This document shows, one piece after another, positions 1-8,459 of a stretch of DNA of 47,327 bases. The DNA is taken from contig JARFNK010000034.1 of assembly GCA_029167225.1 (NCBI GenBank), positions 1-47,327 on the forward strand, given 5' to 3'. Below the pieces are notes generated by a model. It ran no database searches. It saw only the letters and a list, made by a program, of their open reading frames with translations, and had not been told where the DNA came from. Every line of letters begins with the position of its first letter. Position 1 is the first letter of the stretch. This DNA comes from Sphingobium arseniciresistens (GTDB lineage Bacteria; Pseudomonadota; Alphaproteobacteria; Sphingomonadales; Sphingomonadaceae). The position numbers and the translations under genes are program-made.

Positions 1-74
1 AGGTGGACGACTTTTACGCCGCCCGCAGCAGGACTATCCCGCCGCTACCGTGGTCGAATATTGCTCCGCCGTTC

Positions 75-704
75 TCAGCCATTGACCATGTTCGCGAGCA
101 ACGGCGCGTCAATCTGCTCGCCGATTATCTGAAGCTCCTCTTCGCTCTCAGGCGATTCGATGAAGATGACGTCGGCGCCCGCCTTGGCATAGGCCTGACC
201 GCGACGGATTGCTTCATCGATGCCGTAGCCCGTTCGCGCATCGGTCCGGGCAACGATCAGGAAGTCCGCGCTCGAACGGCTGTCGGACGCAACGCGGATC
301 TTCTGCACCATTTCTTCGATAGGGACCACTTCACGAAAGGGCGTGTGCCCGCATTTCTTCGGCGCGACCTGATCTTCGAGTTGGATTGCCGTGACGCCCG
401 CCGACTCATATCCACGGACCGTATGGCGAACGTTCAGGAGGCCGCCATAACCAGTGTCGGCATCGGCGATAATCGGCGTTTTCGTCATCTTCGCCATCTG
501 GCCGATACGCTCGATCATGTCGCTGTACGTTGCCAGGCCAGCGTCGGGAATGCCGAGATGCGATGCGACGGTTCCGTAACCGGTAACATAGAGGGCCTTA
601 AACCCCATGCGGTCGGCGATCAGGGCGGAGATCATGTCGAACACACCTGGCGCGACGACAAGTTCGTTATTCCGCAACGCGGCCTTTAATGATCCATCGG
701 CCAT
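75..704 (-). CDS. Isocitrate lyase / PEP mutase superfamily C-C lyase, C-terminally truncated
   Basis: Resembles 2-methylisocitrate lyase and 2,3-dimethylmalate lyase, which split a substituted malate or isocitrate into a keto acid plus a carboxylic acid in the cytoplasm. From the chosen start, DADTGYGG (residues 81-88) is the Mg-binding loop and KKCGH (116-120) is the catalytic-cysteine loop. That loop marks true lyases rather than phosphonopyruvate enzymes. The start at 704 is preferred because GGAGA lies six bases before it; ATGs at 710 and 725 are also possible. The frame stops after 209 residues, while the family normally has about 285-300. Past the TGA, the same frame meets a second stop and then reads SPAAGGVKVVH, which resembles the family's next beta strand. 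The gene is therefore probably broken or mis-sequenced here. It lies 63 bases downstream of the dehydrogenase gene, likely in one operon. Confidence 0.75.
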   Translation of the reverse strand: MADGSLKAALRNNELVVAPGVFDMISALIADRMGFKALYVTGYGTVASHLGIPDAGLATYSDMIERIGQMAKMTKTPIIADADTGYGGLLNVRHTVRGYESAGVTAIQLEDQVAPKKCGHTPFREVVPIEEMVQKIRVASDSRSSADFLIVARTDARTGYGIDEAIRRGQAYAKAGADVIFIESPESEEELQIIGEQIDAPLLANMVNG

Positions 705-767
705 AGTCATTCTCCATTCCATCAAGCAAAAGCGCGCACCTTTTCGCGCCTTGCGCTGCTTCTTGTC

Positions 768-1712
768 CTAACGTGCCAGAATGCCCTTCATGGCCTTCCT
801 TTGTTCGATAAGACTGATCATGAATTCGTCGCGCTGCGCGGAAAGCGCCTCGATCGAGGCCTCACCCGCCTCCTGAGCGACTCCATCGGCGATCCGTTGA
901 CGCAATGCAGGCGTCAGCATGGGCACATTATTATCGGCCCAGATCTCTTCCAAAGAGCCACCCAAATGGGCGAAGAAATGCGCGATCCCGCCTTCGCCCC
1001 CACCCAGATGATAAAGGAGGTTAGGCCCCATACCGCCCCAGCGCAGGCCAGGGCCCCACGAAACGGCGCGGTCGACATCACCGACATCGACATAGCCCTG
1101 TTCGACCAGCCAAGTGCATTCCCTATACAGCGCCCAGGCGATCCGGTTGGCCACATGGCCGCGGATTTCCCTTTTGAGGCGGATGCATTTCTTGCCCAAT
1201 CCTTCAAAGAACGACTGTGCCTGATCGATGGTCGCCATGCTGGTACGACCGCCACCGACGATTTCGACCAGCGGCAGGACGTGCGGAGGATTGAAGGGAT
1301 GCGCAATGACACAGCGCTCGGGAAAACGGTCACAGCCAAGCTGTATATCGCTCATCATAAGCCCGGACGAACTGGAGGCGATGATCACCGATGGCGCAAG
1401 CAGCGCGTCCATCTGCCGGTACAACTCTTGCTTGAACTCCAGGCGTTCAGGCCCGCTTTCCTGCACGAAATCGGCAAAGGCGAGCGCTTCCGCCAACGCG
1501 GGATGAAAGGTCAGACGATCGATTGACGCCCCGTTCGCCAAGCCAATCCGGCCGAGCGCGGGCCACGCCCGCTTCACAAAGCCGCGCAAATGTGACTCCG
1601 CTTCCGGCGCGGGGTCAAACGCGGTGACATCGAAACCGTTGGCAAGAAAAAATGCTGCCCAGCTCGCACCGATCAGGCCGGTTCCAACAATGGCAACTGT
1701 CCTGATTGTCAC
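768..1712 (-). CDS. 3-hydroxyacyl-CoA dehydrogenase family NAD-dependent oxidoreductase
   Basis: This 314-residue protein has the two-domain 3-hydroxyacyl-CoA dehydrogenase layout. The N-terminal Rossmann fold carries GTGLIGASWAAFF (residues about 10-22) followed by an acidic residue in FDP. The catalytic stretch is HPFNPPHVLPLVEIVGG, with the conserved His-Pro-Phe-Asn, and a helical C-terminal domain follows. Length and motifs fit the L-carnitine dehydrogenase / lambda-crystallin-like branch as well as 3-hydroxybutyryl-CoA dehydrogenase, so the substrate (a 3-hydroxy acid or its CoA ester) is not fixed. The start codon is GTG, with a purine-rich GAGG about seven bases upstream. A GTATAC-centred operator-like site lies about 100 bases upstream. 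The truncated lyase follows on the same strand. The NAD-dependent dehydrogenase role is well supported; the pathway position is inferred. Confidence 0.85.
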   Translation of the reverse strand: MTIRTVAIVGTGLIGASWAAFFLANGFDVTAFDPAPEAESHLRGFVKRAWPALGRIGLANGASIDRLTFHPALAEALAFADFVQESGPERLEFKQELYRQMDALLAPSVIIASSSSGLMMSDIQLGCDRFPERCVIAHPFNPPHVLPLVEIVGGGRTSMATIDQAQSFFEGLGKKCIRLKREIRGHVANRIAWALYRECTWLVEQGYVDVGDVDRAVSWGPGLRWGGMGPNLLYHLGGGEGGIAHFFAHLGGSLEEIWADNNVPMLTPALRQRIADGVAQEAGEASIEALSAQRDEFMISLIEQRKAMKGILAR

Positions 1713-1810
1713 GATGAGGCCTCGCTCCTTCTACGGCAGAAAAGGCTTCAACTCGCGCTCGACCGCGAGATCCCCCGTTTCGATCCACCCTTGCCAGTCA
1801 CATCAGTATT

Positions 1811-1828
1811 ATAGTGTATACACCATAT
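1811..1828. promoter_or_regulatory. Putative operator, site 1 of a shared dyad
   Basis: GTGTATACAC at 1814-1823 is a perfect 10-base palindrome inside ATAGTGTATACACCATAT. It lies between the molybdenum hydroxylase stop and the dehydrogenase start, about 100 bases upstream of the latter. The ten bases TGTATACACC recur exactly at 4304-4313. The repetition and placement are seen directly; the operator role is inference. Confidence 0.6.
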
Positions 1829-1869
1829 TGCAAGCTCTGTCTTAACCCTGCACAGACTCGATGCACCGT

Positions 1870-4224
1870 CTATGGATGGATCAGGTCGAGCAACATGTCC
1901 GGCATGATGGGAATGTGGGTAAAGTCTGGATTGAAGCTTTTCAGGGCGTCTGTCAGCGCCAGTGCAAGTACCGGAACCGCACCCACCACGCCGCCCTCGC
2001 CTGCCCCCTTCATTCCGCCAGGATTGGTGCTCGAAGGCGATTCCATATGTGTAAGCTGTATATTGGGGACATCCAGAAAGGTCGGAATGACGTAGTCAAG
2101 CATCGTCGTCGTCACCGGCTGCCCTTCGTCGCTGAAGCGCAATTGCTCCATCAGCATGTTACCGATTCCTTGCGCTGTCGCGCCGACCACCTGACCGCTG
2201 ACGATCATCGGATTCAGCACGGTGCCGCAATCGTGGGCCACGACATATTTTTCGATCGTCACCTGGGCGGTAGCAGCGTCGACGGCGACGCAAACCGCAT
2301 GGGTGGCGTTGGAATAGGAGGATGTCGGCGGATCAAAATATTCTAAAGCCTCGATGCCGATCGTCTCGCCAGCAGGCATATCCGCCGGCCCGATCATATA
2401 AGCGGTCTCCGCGATCCGTGCGATATCGATATGCTGAAGTGCAGTACCGGCGACCATCGCCTTGCCATCCCGCAGGACGATATCATCGACCGAAACTTGA
2501 AGGAGATGCGCTGCAATACGACGCAATTTGTCGGCCACGCGCTCACTTGCCTTGATGACCGCACCGCCGCCAGCAACCGCACCACGACTTGCACCCGCGC
2601 CTGTCCCAAATGGCATCGTTGCCGTGTCACCCTGCTCCACCGTGATGTCGCTAATGGACATGCCCAGACGGTCCGCAATGATCTGCGCAAATACCGTTTC
2701 ATGACCCTGGCCTTGACTGGCCAAGCTGACATAGGCGATCACCTTGCCATCTGGCTCCATGCGAAGAGATGCACCGTCATAGCCGGGCCAACGTGACGCC
2801 TGACCGCGGGCCCGCGCAATCGAGGTGCCCTGCCCCGTATGATCGGTGACACAAACCACCCCGATACCGCGATATTTGCCGTCGCTTTCGAGGCTTCCGT
2901 CATGCGCGGCCTTGAATGCGTCATAGCCGATCATATCAAGCGCACGATCCAAGCAGGCGCCGTGACTGGCACTGTCATGCACCACCCCAACCGCATTTTT
3001 AAATGGCAGGTCCACCGGCTTGATAAGGTTACGCCGGCGAAGCGCGATCGGGTCTATCCCCAGCTTCTGCCCGATTTTAGCAAGCAGCATTTCTGTCGAA
3101 AAGACGCACATCGGTGCAGCGACGCCGCGGATCGACGATGTCGGCGCCTTGTTGGTAACGACAGAAGAGGCGTCATAGCTGTAATAATCGACCTTGTAAG
3201 GCCCCATCATATGATGACCGGCACCGCCAGCCTCGATGCCGCAGGTGGTCACCCAAAGCGGATAGGCGCCAATATCCACAATGATATTGTTTTTCACGGC
3301 AAGGATGATGCCGTCGTCGTCATAGGCCATCTCAACGTCGAAGTGAAAGTCACGACCTTGCATCATCGTCAGGTCGTCCATCCGATCCTGCAACCATTTG
3401 ATCGGCCGGTTCAGTTCCCGAGAAACGAAGGCGCCAACCACATCCTCGGTATAGGTGACTGTTTTCATGCCAAAGCTGCCACCAACCTGTGGCGCTACAA
3501 CGCGCACATTCTTTTCAGGCAGCCCCAGGCATTCCGCGACTTCCCAACGCATTTTATGCGGCAGATGGGCTGTGGAGATATGGTCGAGCTTGTTGGTTCC
3601 GCGATCGAAATTCGTGAGGAAACCGCGTGTCTCCATCGCGACTGCCGACACGCGTCCACTGTGGAAACTTCCAGAAACCACGTGCGGCGCGGTTTTGAAG
3701 ACTTCATCTGTACCCGGCACTTCATACTTCATGTTGAAGACTTGGTTTCCAGGCAGGTAGTCATGCACTTTTCCGGCTGCAGGATCGAGCGCATCCGCAA
3801 CGGTGACAATGGGATCGATCTGTTCGAAGTCGATGTCGATCAATTCGAGCGCATCTTCCGCCAAATAGGCATTTTCCGCGACTACAACGGCGATGGGTTC
3901 GCCGACATATCGTACCATGTCCACGGCCAGATGGGGCCGAACCAACGGCACCGTGACGCCGGAAACCGGAGAGGAGAAGGGCTTGGTTTTTGCCGCGATA
4001 TCCGCGCCGGTGTATACTTTGACTACACCTTTTGCAGCGAGCGCTTCGGTTACATCAATAGAAAGAATGCGGGCATGTGGATAGGGGCTGCGCAGGAAGG
4101 CAAGGGATAGCGTGCCAAATGGCTCCGGCACGTCGTCGATGAACAATGCCTGCCCACGCAGCAGACGTTCATCCTCCCGCCTGGGAACAGCCGATCCTAC
4201 ATAATTGCTCTTCGCAGCGTTCAT
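1870..4224 (-). CDS. Molybdopterin-binding large subunit of a xanthine dehydrogenase / aldehyde oxidase-type hydroxylase
   Basis: The 784-residue protein is the catalytic, molybdenum-cofactor-binding subunit of a hydroxylase that inserts water-derived oxygen into a heteroaromatic ring or aldehyde. The N-terminus (VGSAVPRREDERLLRG) is typical of the CoxL/CutL/NdhL-like group. GVAAPM (about residue 370) and the C-terminal GAGEGGVVGAVP fit the cofactor-binding segments, and the Glu of GEGG is the expected catalytic base. The carbon monoxide dehydrogenase active-site loop with Cys (AYRCSFR) is absent, so it is not a CO dehydrogenase. The start at 4224 is chosen for the GGGGGAAG ribosome-binding site five bases upstream. 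The FAD-binding and 2Fe-2S subunits that normally accompany it are not in the window. It is divergent from the binding-protein gene, with an operator-like site between them. Confidence 0.9.
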   Translation of the reverse strand: MNAAKSNYVGSAVPRREDERLLRGQALFIDDVPEPFGTLSLAFLRSPYPHARILSIDVTEALAAKGVVKVYTGADIAAKTKPFSSPVSGVTVPLVRPHLAVDMVRYVGEPIAVVVAENAYLAEDALELIDIDFEQIDPIVTVADALDPAAGKVHDYLPGNQVFNMKYEVPGTDEVFKTAPHVVSGSFHSGRVSAVAMETRGFLTNFDRGTNKLDHISTAHLPHKMRWEVAECLGLPEKNVRVVAPQVGGSFGMKTVTYTEDVVGAFVSRELNRPIKWLQDRMDDLTMMQGRDFHFDVEMAYDDDGIILAVKNNIIVDIGAYPLWVTTCGIEAGGAGHHMMGPYKVDYYSYDASSVVTNKAPTSSIRGVAAPMCVFSTEMLLAKIGQKLGIDPIALRRRNLIKPVDLPFKNAVGVVHDSASHGACLDRALDMIGYDAFKAAHDGSLESDGKYRGIGVVCVTDHTGQGTSIARARGQASRWPGYDGASLRMEPDGKVIAYVSLASQGQGHETVFAQIIADRLGMSISDITVEQGDTATMPFGTGAGASRGAVAGGGAVIKASERVADKLRRIAAHLLQVSVDDIVLRDGKAMVAGTALQHIDIARIAETAYMIGPADMPAGETIGIEALEYFDPPTSSYSNATHAVCVAVDAATAQVTIEKYVVAHDCGTVLNPMIVSGQVVGATAQGIGNMLMEQLRFSDEGQPVTTTMLDYVIPTFLDVPNIQLTHMESPSSTNPGGMKGAGEGGVVGAVPVLALALTDALKSFNPDFTHIPIMPDMLLDLIHP

Positions 4225-4299
4225 GCCACTTCCCCCGAACACAGATCATTTCGCAATTTTTTCGAAGTCCACCTAAATCTTGGTGCGTCCGTCGATATT

Positions 4300-4318
4300 A
4301 TGATGTATACACCTAAAT
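4300..4318. promoter_or_regulatory. Putative operator, site 2
   Basis: ATGATGTATACACCTAAAT lies between the divergent molybdenum hydroxylase gene and the ABC binding-protein gene, where one regulator could control both. It shares TGTATACACC exactly with site 1. It overlaps the upstream in-frame start candidates at 4320-4323, one reason to place the binding-protein start further in. Confidence 0.6.
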
Positions 4319-4361
4319 ATTGATGGTGCAACATGGCAATCACGGAAGAGGCTGCGCAGGC

Positions 4362-5252
4362 ATGCAAGCGATTTCCCCGACGATTTCGATTATCTGGAGT
4401 CGCCTCATGTGTGCGGCGGTTGGCCTTGCGATCACGGCGTCAAGCGCCGCCCAAGCGCAGTCGATCGTGCCCGAGGCGAAGGCCGCGCTCCCCGAATCCA
4501 TGCGACGCTCAGGCAAGCTGAAAGTCGCAGGTGCAATGATCTGGCCGCCGTTCAACTGGATGGACAAGGGACGGATCAACGGCATGGAGATCGACCTGAT
4601 CACCCTGCTCGCACGCAAGATGGGTTTGCAGGCGGAGTTTACCGATATCAAGTTCGCGACGCTCATACCGTCGATCCGCAACGGACGTTATGATGTAGCG
4701 ATCGGGCAGATTGGTATCAACGCGAAGCGGGAGAAAGTCGTCAGCTTCGTTCCTAATTTCGTCGGTAGCTATTCCTTGCTCGTACAAAAGGGACGGACGA
4801 ACATCGACATCAATAATCTGTGCGGTCGAAAATTAGCAGCGACTGTAGGTAGCGCACAATTGAAAGATATCATTCTTCTCTCTCATGAATGTGTAGAAGC
4901 CGGTCGGAAGCCCATAAGCTATGAAGTCTATGGAGACCCTCTCAACACCTATCTAGCGATCGCCAACGGGCGCGGAGAAGGTTACATGGTATCTCACGCA
5001 CCAGGTCTTTATATCGCAAAGCGGATACCAAGGCTCGAAGTTGCGCCAGGCATATTGCGGGATAAAGTCCTAAAATCGGGCTTCGTGATAGGCAAGAACA
5101 AGCCGCAACTTGGTCGGGCGCTTTCGCTCGCGCTGCAAAGTGCCGGTAAGGATGGCAGCTATCTTGCGATATTGCGCAAATATGGAATCGAAGAAGGCGC
5201 TCTGGAAGAATTCCGGCCGCGCGCTTCGCGGCCGCGTGTCGCCGCGCGATAA
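4362..5252 (+). CDS. Amino-acid-type ABC transporter periplasmic substrate-binding protein
   Basis: A family 3 extracellular solute-binding protein (HisJ/GlnH fold) of about 296 residues. The N-terminus has a signal peptide: an Arg, a hydrophobic core around MCAAVGLAITASS and an AQA-like cleavage site near residue 33. The mature part shows the family pattern LKVAG...PPFNWMDKG..NGMEIDLITLLARKMG, then FATLIPSIRNGRYDVAIG and a second-lobe segment near the C-terminus. It should bind a small, probably polar or carboxylated substrate in the periplasm. The matching permease and ATPase are likely those at 8460-10171, about 3 kb away on the other strand, since no others of this type are present. Longer frames begin at 4320-4323 but overlap the operator-like site, so 4362 was chosen; the start is uncertain. 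Confidence 0.85.
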   Translation: MQAISPTISIIWSRLMCAAVGLAITASSAAQAQSIVPEAKAALPESMRRSGKLKVAGAMIWPPFNWMDKGRINGMEIDLITLLARKMGLQAEFTDIKFATLIPSIRNGRYDVAIGQIGINAKREKVVSFVPNFVGSYSLLVQKGRTNIDINNLCGRKLAATVGSAQLKDIILLSHECVEAGRKPISYEVYGDPLNTYLAIANGRGEGYMVSHAPGLYIAKRIPRLEVAPGILRDKVLKSGFVIGKNKPQLGRALSLALQSAGKDGSYLAILRKYGIEEGALEEFRPRASRPRVAAR

Positions 5253-5290
5253 GATTTTCATCCTTTCGCGCCATTGACGAGTTTACGATC

Positions 5291-6679
5291 ATGCATTCTG
5301 ATGCACGCACAGGGGAGCCGACGAACCACGGCGTTACGCTCGAAAAATCTGCGGATGCCTTGGCTAAAAACCACGTCACAAGTGTCGAGCTGGTGCGTGC
5401 CTCTTTCGATCACGCCGCGAACCTCGGGAACGAAGCGGCCAATATCTTTCCTTATGGCTTTAGCGAAACGGCGATGGCCGAGGCATCGAGGTGGGACGAG
5501 GATCGCGCGCAGGGCAAGGCGCCACGCTTGGCCGGGATCCCCATTTCCATCAAGGACAATATCGCACGGGCCCGCGAACCGCTCAGGGCCGGATCACGCT
5601 TTTTGGAAGCTGATCAGCCGGCCTCACGGGACGCACCGCTGGTGGATCGCCTGAACAGTGCCGGCTTCGTGACGATCGGCCGTACCAACATGACGGAACT
5701 GGCCTTTTCGGGCCTTGGGCTCAATCCTCATTTTGGGACACCGGCCAATCCAGCCGCCCCCGGCCGCGCACCGGGCGGGTCTTCAGCCGGTGCGGCAACA
5801 TCGGTCGCTGCTGGACTGGTTCATGCCGCCATCGGAACGGATACGAGTGGCTCCTGCCGCATCCCGGCTGCATTTTGCGGTCTTGTCGGTTTCAAGCCGA
5901 CGGCACATCGCATTCCATTGCCGGGTGTTTATCCGCTCTCACCATCGCTCGACAGCGTGGGGGTGATCGCCAATTCTGTCGATTGCTGCGCCAAGATCGA
6001 CGCCATCATCGCTGGCGGCAGCCCCGCTCCCCTCGACGCAACAGACCGCAGCAGGATCAGGATTGCGGATCTTTCTGGCGCACTTCTGGAAGACACGCAG
6101 CCGGCTGTCATATCCGCCTATGGGCAAGCCGTAGTCCGACTAAGGGCCGCGGGCATTGGTATAGAAACGGTCACTCTCGATATTCTCTCGCCGATCGCGG
6201 CAATCAATTGCGATGGTGGATTCGGCGCGGTGGAACTCTACCGGCACCTGGCTGACCGATTGGAGACAGTGGCGGAGCGCATCGACCCTCGCGTGCTCAG
6301 ACGCATCAGGCGCGGCGAGGCCATATCCGATGCGCGCTATCGGCAGATGGTGAACGCCCGCACCGCATTGATCGCCTGGGCTAATGACGCACTGGACGCA
6401 TATGATGCCGTCATCATGCCGACGGTGGCGATCGTCCCGCCGCCGCTCGACGAATTGCGCGACGATCTCGCCTTCGATCGTTTCAATATGCTCGCCCTTC
6501 GCAACGCGGGCATCGCCAACATACTCGACCGTTGCGCCATCTCGATCCCTTGTCACAGCGCCTCTGCGCTTCCGGTCGGTTTGACCCTGATGGGACCGCA
6601 CAATGCCGATCGGGCGCTACTCAGTCTCGCGACCGATCTCGAATCCATCATTCGGTTCGGTCACATGAATAAGCAGTGA
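5291..6679 (+). CDS. Amidase signature family hydrolase
   Basis: This 462-residue protein hydrolyses an amide C-N bond to a carboxylate and ammonia or an amine. The Lys-cisSer-Ser triad is visible: K88 in AGIPISIKDN, the cis-Ser in PGGSSAGA (S164/S165) and the nucleophile S188 in GTDTSGSCRIP. FCGLVGFKPT follows as usual. Length is normal, with no signal peptide, so it acts in the cytoplasm. It starts 38 bases after the binding-protein gene on the same strand and is probably co-transcribed, which suggests that it acts on the imported compound or on an amide made after ring opening. GatA-like aminoacyl-tRNA amidotransferase was considered but there are no GatB/GatC partners. Confidence 0.9.
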   Translation: MHSDARTGEPTNHGVTLEKSADALAKNHVTSVELVRASFDHAANLGNEAANIFPYGFSETAMAEASRWDEDRAQGKAPRLAGIPISIKDNIARAREPLRAGSRFLEADQPASRDAPLVDRLNSAGFVTIGRTNMTELAFSGLGLNPHFGTPANPAAPGRAPGGSSAGAATSVAAGLVHAAIGTDTSGSCRIPAAFCGLVGFKPTAHRIPLPGVYPLSPSLDSVGVIANSVDCCAKIDAIIAGGSPAPLDATDRSRIRIADLSGALLEDTQPAVISAYGQAVVRLRAAGIGIETVTLDILSPIAAINCDGGFGAVELYRHLADRLETVAERIDPRVLRRIRRGEAISDARYRQMVNARTALIAWANDALDAYDAVIMPTVAIVPPPLDELRDDLAFDRFNMLALRNAGIANILDRCAISIPCHSASALPVGLTLMGPHNADRALLSLATDLESIIRFGHMNKQ

Positions 6680-7051
6680 CGGGATCACGGCCAATGAAAC
6701 GATCGGTGAAGGTTTCACGCAGGCGATACGCCGGCTGGCGCTTCCCCAGATATTGATCACGTTACGCGCGCGCCAGAGCAAACCAATCCACAGTTTGGCA
6801 TGGACTGATTTGGCGGCGAAAGCGCTGATATTCGGCCCGGAATTTGAATAGGCCGCTGCCGGAATGCAAACCAGGACGCGCCTGTGATGTCCGACCCGCA
6901 GATGACGGAATAGAGGCGGGCACCTTTCATCGCTTATTGTAGCAGTCTACACACTTGATCATGAGCGATCAGACAGCGCGCATAATCGCGAGGGTCGATG
7001 CACATTGCCAACCAGGCGGTTGCACAACATCACCCGGTCGCAGTGATCCAT
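6680..7051. other. Intergenic stretch between convergent genes, no gene recognised
   Basis: About 370 bases between the amidase stop and the terminator of the LLM oxygenase gene. No reading frame here looks like a known protein. A weak GTCTACAC-containing match to the shared operator occurs near 6945, but it faces no gene start and is not called. Confidence 0.5.
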
Positions 7052-7079
7052 GAAAGAGGCGCCAGCCGGCGCCCCTTTC
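7052..7079 (-). terminator. Rho-independent terminator downstream of the LLM monooxygenase
   Basis: GAAAGAGGCGCC and GGCGCCCCTTTC pair with one mismatch around a four-base loop (AGCC). The hairpin sits three bases past the LLM stop codon, where it would end the permease-ATPase-LLM transcript. The flanking A/T runs are within the stem base, so it may act in both directions. Confidence 0.7.
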
Positions 7080-7082
7080 TTA

Positions 7083-8411
7083 CTAAGCAGCAGCCACCGT
7101 CTTCTTCAGGACTGCCGGATGATCGGGCCGTGCGAGTCCAAGGTGATCGCGTAGGGTCACCCCTTCATACTCGGCGCGGAACAGGCCGCGTTCCACCAGT
7201 ATTGGAATGACCTGGCTGGTAAATTTCTCAAAGGGTGCCGGCAGATAGGGAGACATGATCGCGAAACCATCGGTCGCTCCGCTTTTGAACCATGCTTCAA
7301 AATCATCTGCTATCTCGACCGGCGATCCCAGGACAAGCCGATGCCCGGAACTGGCGGCTGCATAATCACGCAATTGACGCAACGTCATCTTTTCGCGTCG
7401 CGCGATCGAAAAAAGCTGTTTTGCATGCCCCTGCGTCCCTGCTCCTGACGGGGGAAGATCGGGGACCGGTTCATCCAACGGATATTGGTTCATGTCGTAA
7501 CCCATACGGTCCGACAATACGCGCATGGCAGAAACCGGATTGATCAGCGCGCCGAGCTCGGCGACAATTTTTTGCGCCTCTTCCTTGCTCTCGGCCACGA
7601 TCGGGCAGACGCCGCACATGATCTTGATTGCGTCGGGCGAACGGCCGGCAGCCACCGCTGCAGCGCGAACCTTGTCGCCATAGGCAAGCGCCTCTTCAGG
7701 GATCTGCTGGGCTGTGAAGATGACCTCTGCCGTCGCCCCGGCAAAGGCGATACCACGATCCGAAGCGCCGGCCTGAAAGATCACCGGATATCCCTGGGGA
7801 GCACGGGAAATATTGAGCGGCCCTCTGACCGAATAATTTTCTCCCTGATGATGCAGCACGTGCAACTTGCCGGAATCAACATACTGCCCGCTGGCTTTGT
7901 CACCGATCAGGACACCGTCCTCCCAGCTATCCCAAAGCCCCTTGGCGACCTCCACATATTCTTCTGCCATGTCGTAGCGCTTGCCCGACGGAGGCAACCC
8001 TTCCGATCCGAAATTGGCCGCCGCATCTTCGCTGGAGGTCGTCACGACGTTCCAGCCCACCCGGCCATTGCTCATATGATCGATCGTGGAAAGCGCGCGC
8101 GCCAGATTATAGGGTTGCGAAAAGCTGGTCGATACGGTCGCGACCAGGCCGATATGCGAAGTGGTTACCGCAAGGGCGCCAAGAAGAGAAAGCGGCTCGA
8201 AACGCAGCATGAAACCCGCATGGGCATCCAGGCCGGTGTTGAGACCGTCGGCAAAAAACACAAAGTCCAGCTTGGCTTTCTCTGCCAGATCAACCATGTG
8301 GCGGATCAGCCCGAGATTCTCCGAACCGAACTGCGCGTCCGGCATGCGCCATCCCCCAACATGGCTCCCAGTGCCCGACATGAGTTGGCCGATGTGCATC
8401 ATCTTGGTCAT
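7083..8411 (-). CDS. LLM class flavin-dependent monooxygenase, NtaA/SnaA/DszA branch
   Basis: A 442-residue FMNH2-dependent monooxygenase of the luciferase-like superfamily, in the branch that includes nitrilotriacetate monooxygenase, DszA and pyridine-ring-opening enzymes. Seen motifs: KLDFVFFADGL near residue 50, VATVSTSFSQPYNLARALSTIDHMSNGRVGWNVVTT (conserved in pieces, about 115-150), and YPVIFQAGAS in the middle. No flavin reductase gene lies nearby, so a housekeeping reductase must supply FMNH2. AAGGACC precedes the start. It lies 48 bases after the ABC ATPase on the same strand and ends at a strong terminator, so the unit reads permease, ATPase, monooxygenase. The context suggests that it attacks an imported N-containing compound; the substrate is unknown. 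Confidence 0.9.
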   Translation of the reverse strand: MTKMMHIGQLMSGTGSHVGGWRMPDAQFGSENLGLIRHMVDLAEKAKLDFVFFADGLNTGLDAHAGFMLRFEPLSLLGALAVTTSHIGLVATVSTSFSQPYNLARALSTIDHMSNGRVGWNVVTTSSEDAAANFGSEGLPPSGKRYDMAEEYVEVAKGLWDSWEDGVLIGDKASGQYVDSGKLHVLHHQGENYSVRGPLNISRAPQGYPVIFQAGASDRGIAFAGATAEVIFTAQQIPEEALAYGDKVRAAAVAAGRSPDAIKIMCGVCPIVAESKEEAQKIVAELGALINPVSAMRVLSDRMGYDMNQYPLDEPVPDLPPSGAGTQGHAKQLFSIARREKMTLRQLRDYAAASSGHRLVLGSPVEIADDFEAWFKSGATDGFAIMSPYLPAPFEKFTSQVIPILVERGLFRAEYEGVTLRDHLGLARPDHPAVLKKTVAAA

Positions 8412-8459
8412 TTCACAGGTCCTTCTCTTGATATTGCCATGCCTGCGCCCACGGCGCGC

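Noticed and set aside
2839-4110. Plus-strand open frame of 423 codons
   Set aside because: Antisense to the molybdenum hydroxylase subunit, which has cofactor motifs and a ribosome-binding site; this one has neither.
1870-4224. Carbon monoxide dehydrogenase large subunit (CoxL)
   Set aside because: The CoxL-specific Cys loop AYRCSFR is missing, and no coxM or coxS is adjacent.
6936-6960. A sixth copy of the shared operator (GTCTACAC)
   Set aside because: The match is weak, not palindromic, and lies between two gene ends with no start nearby.
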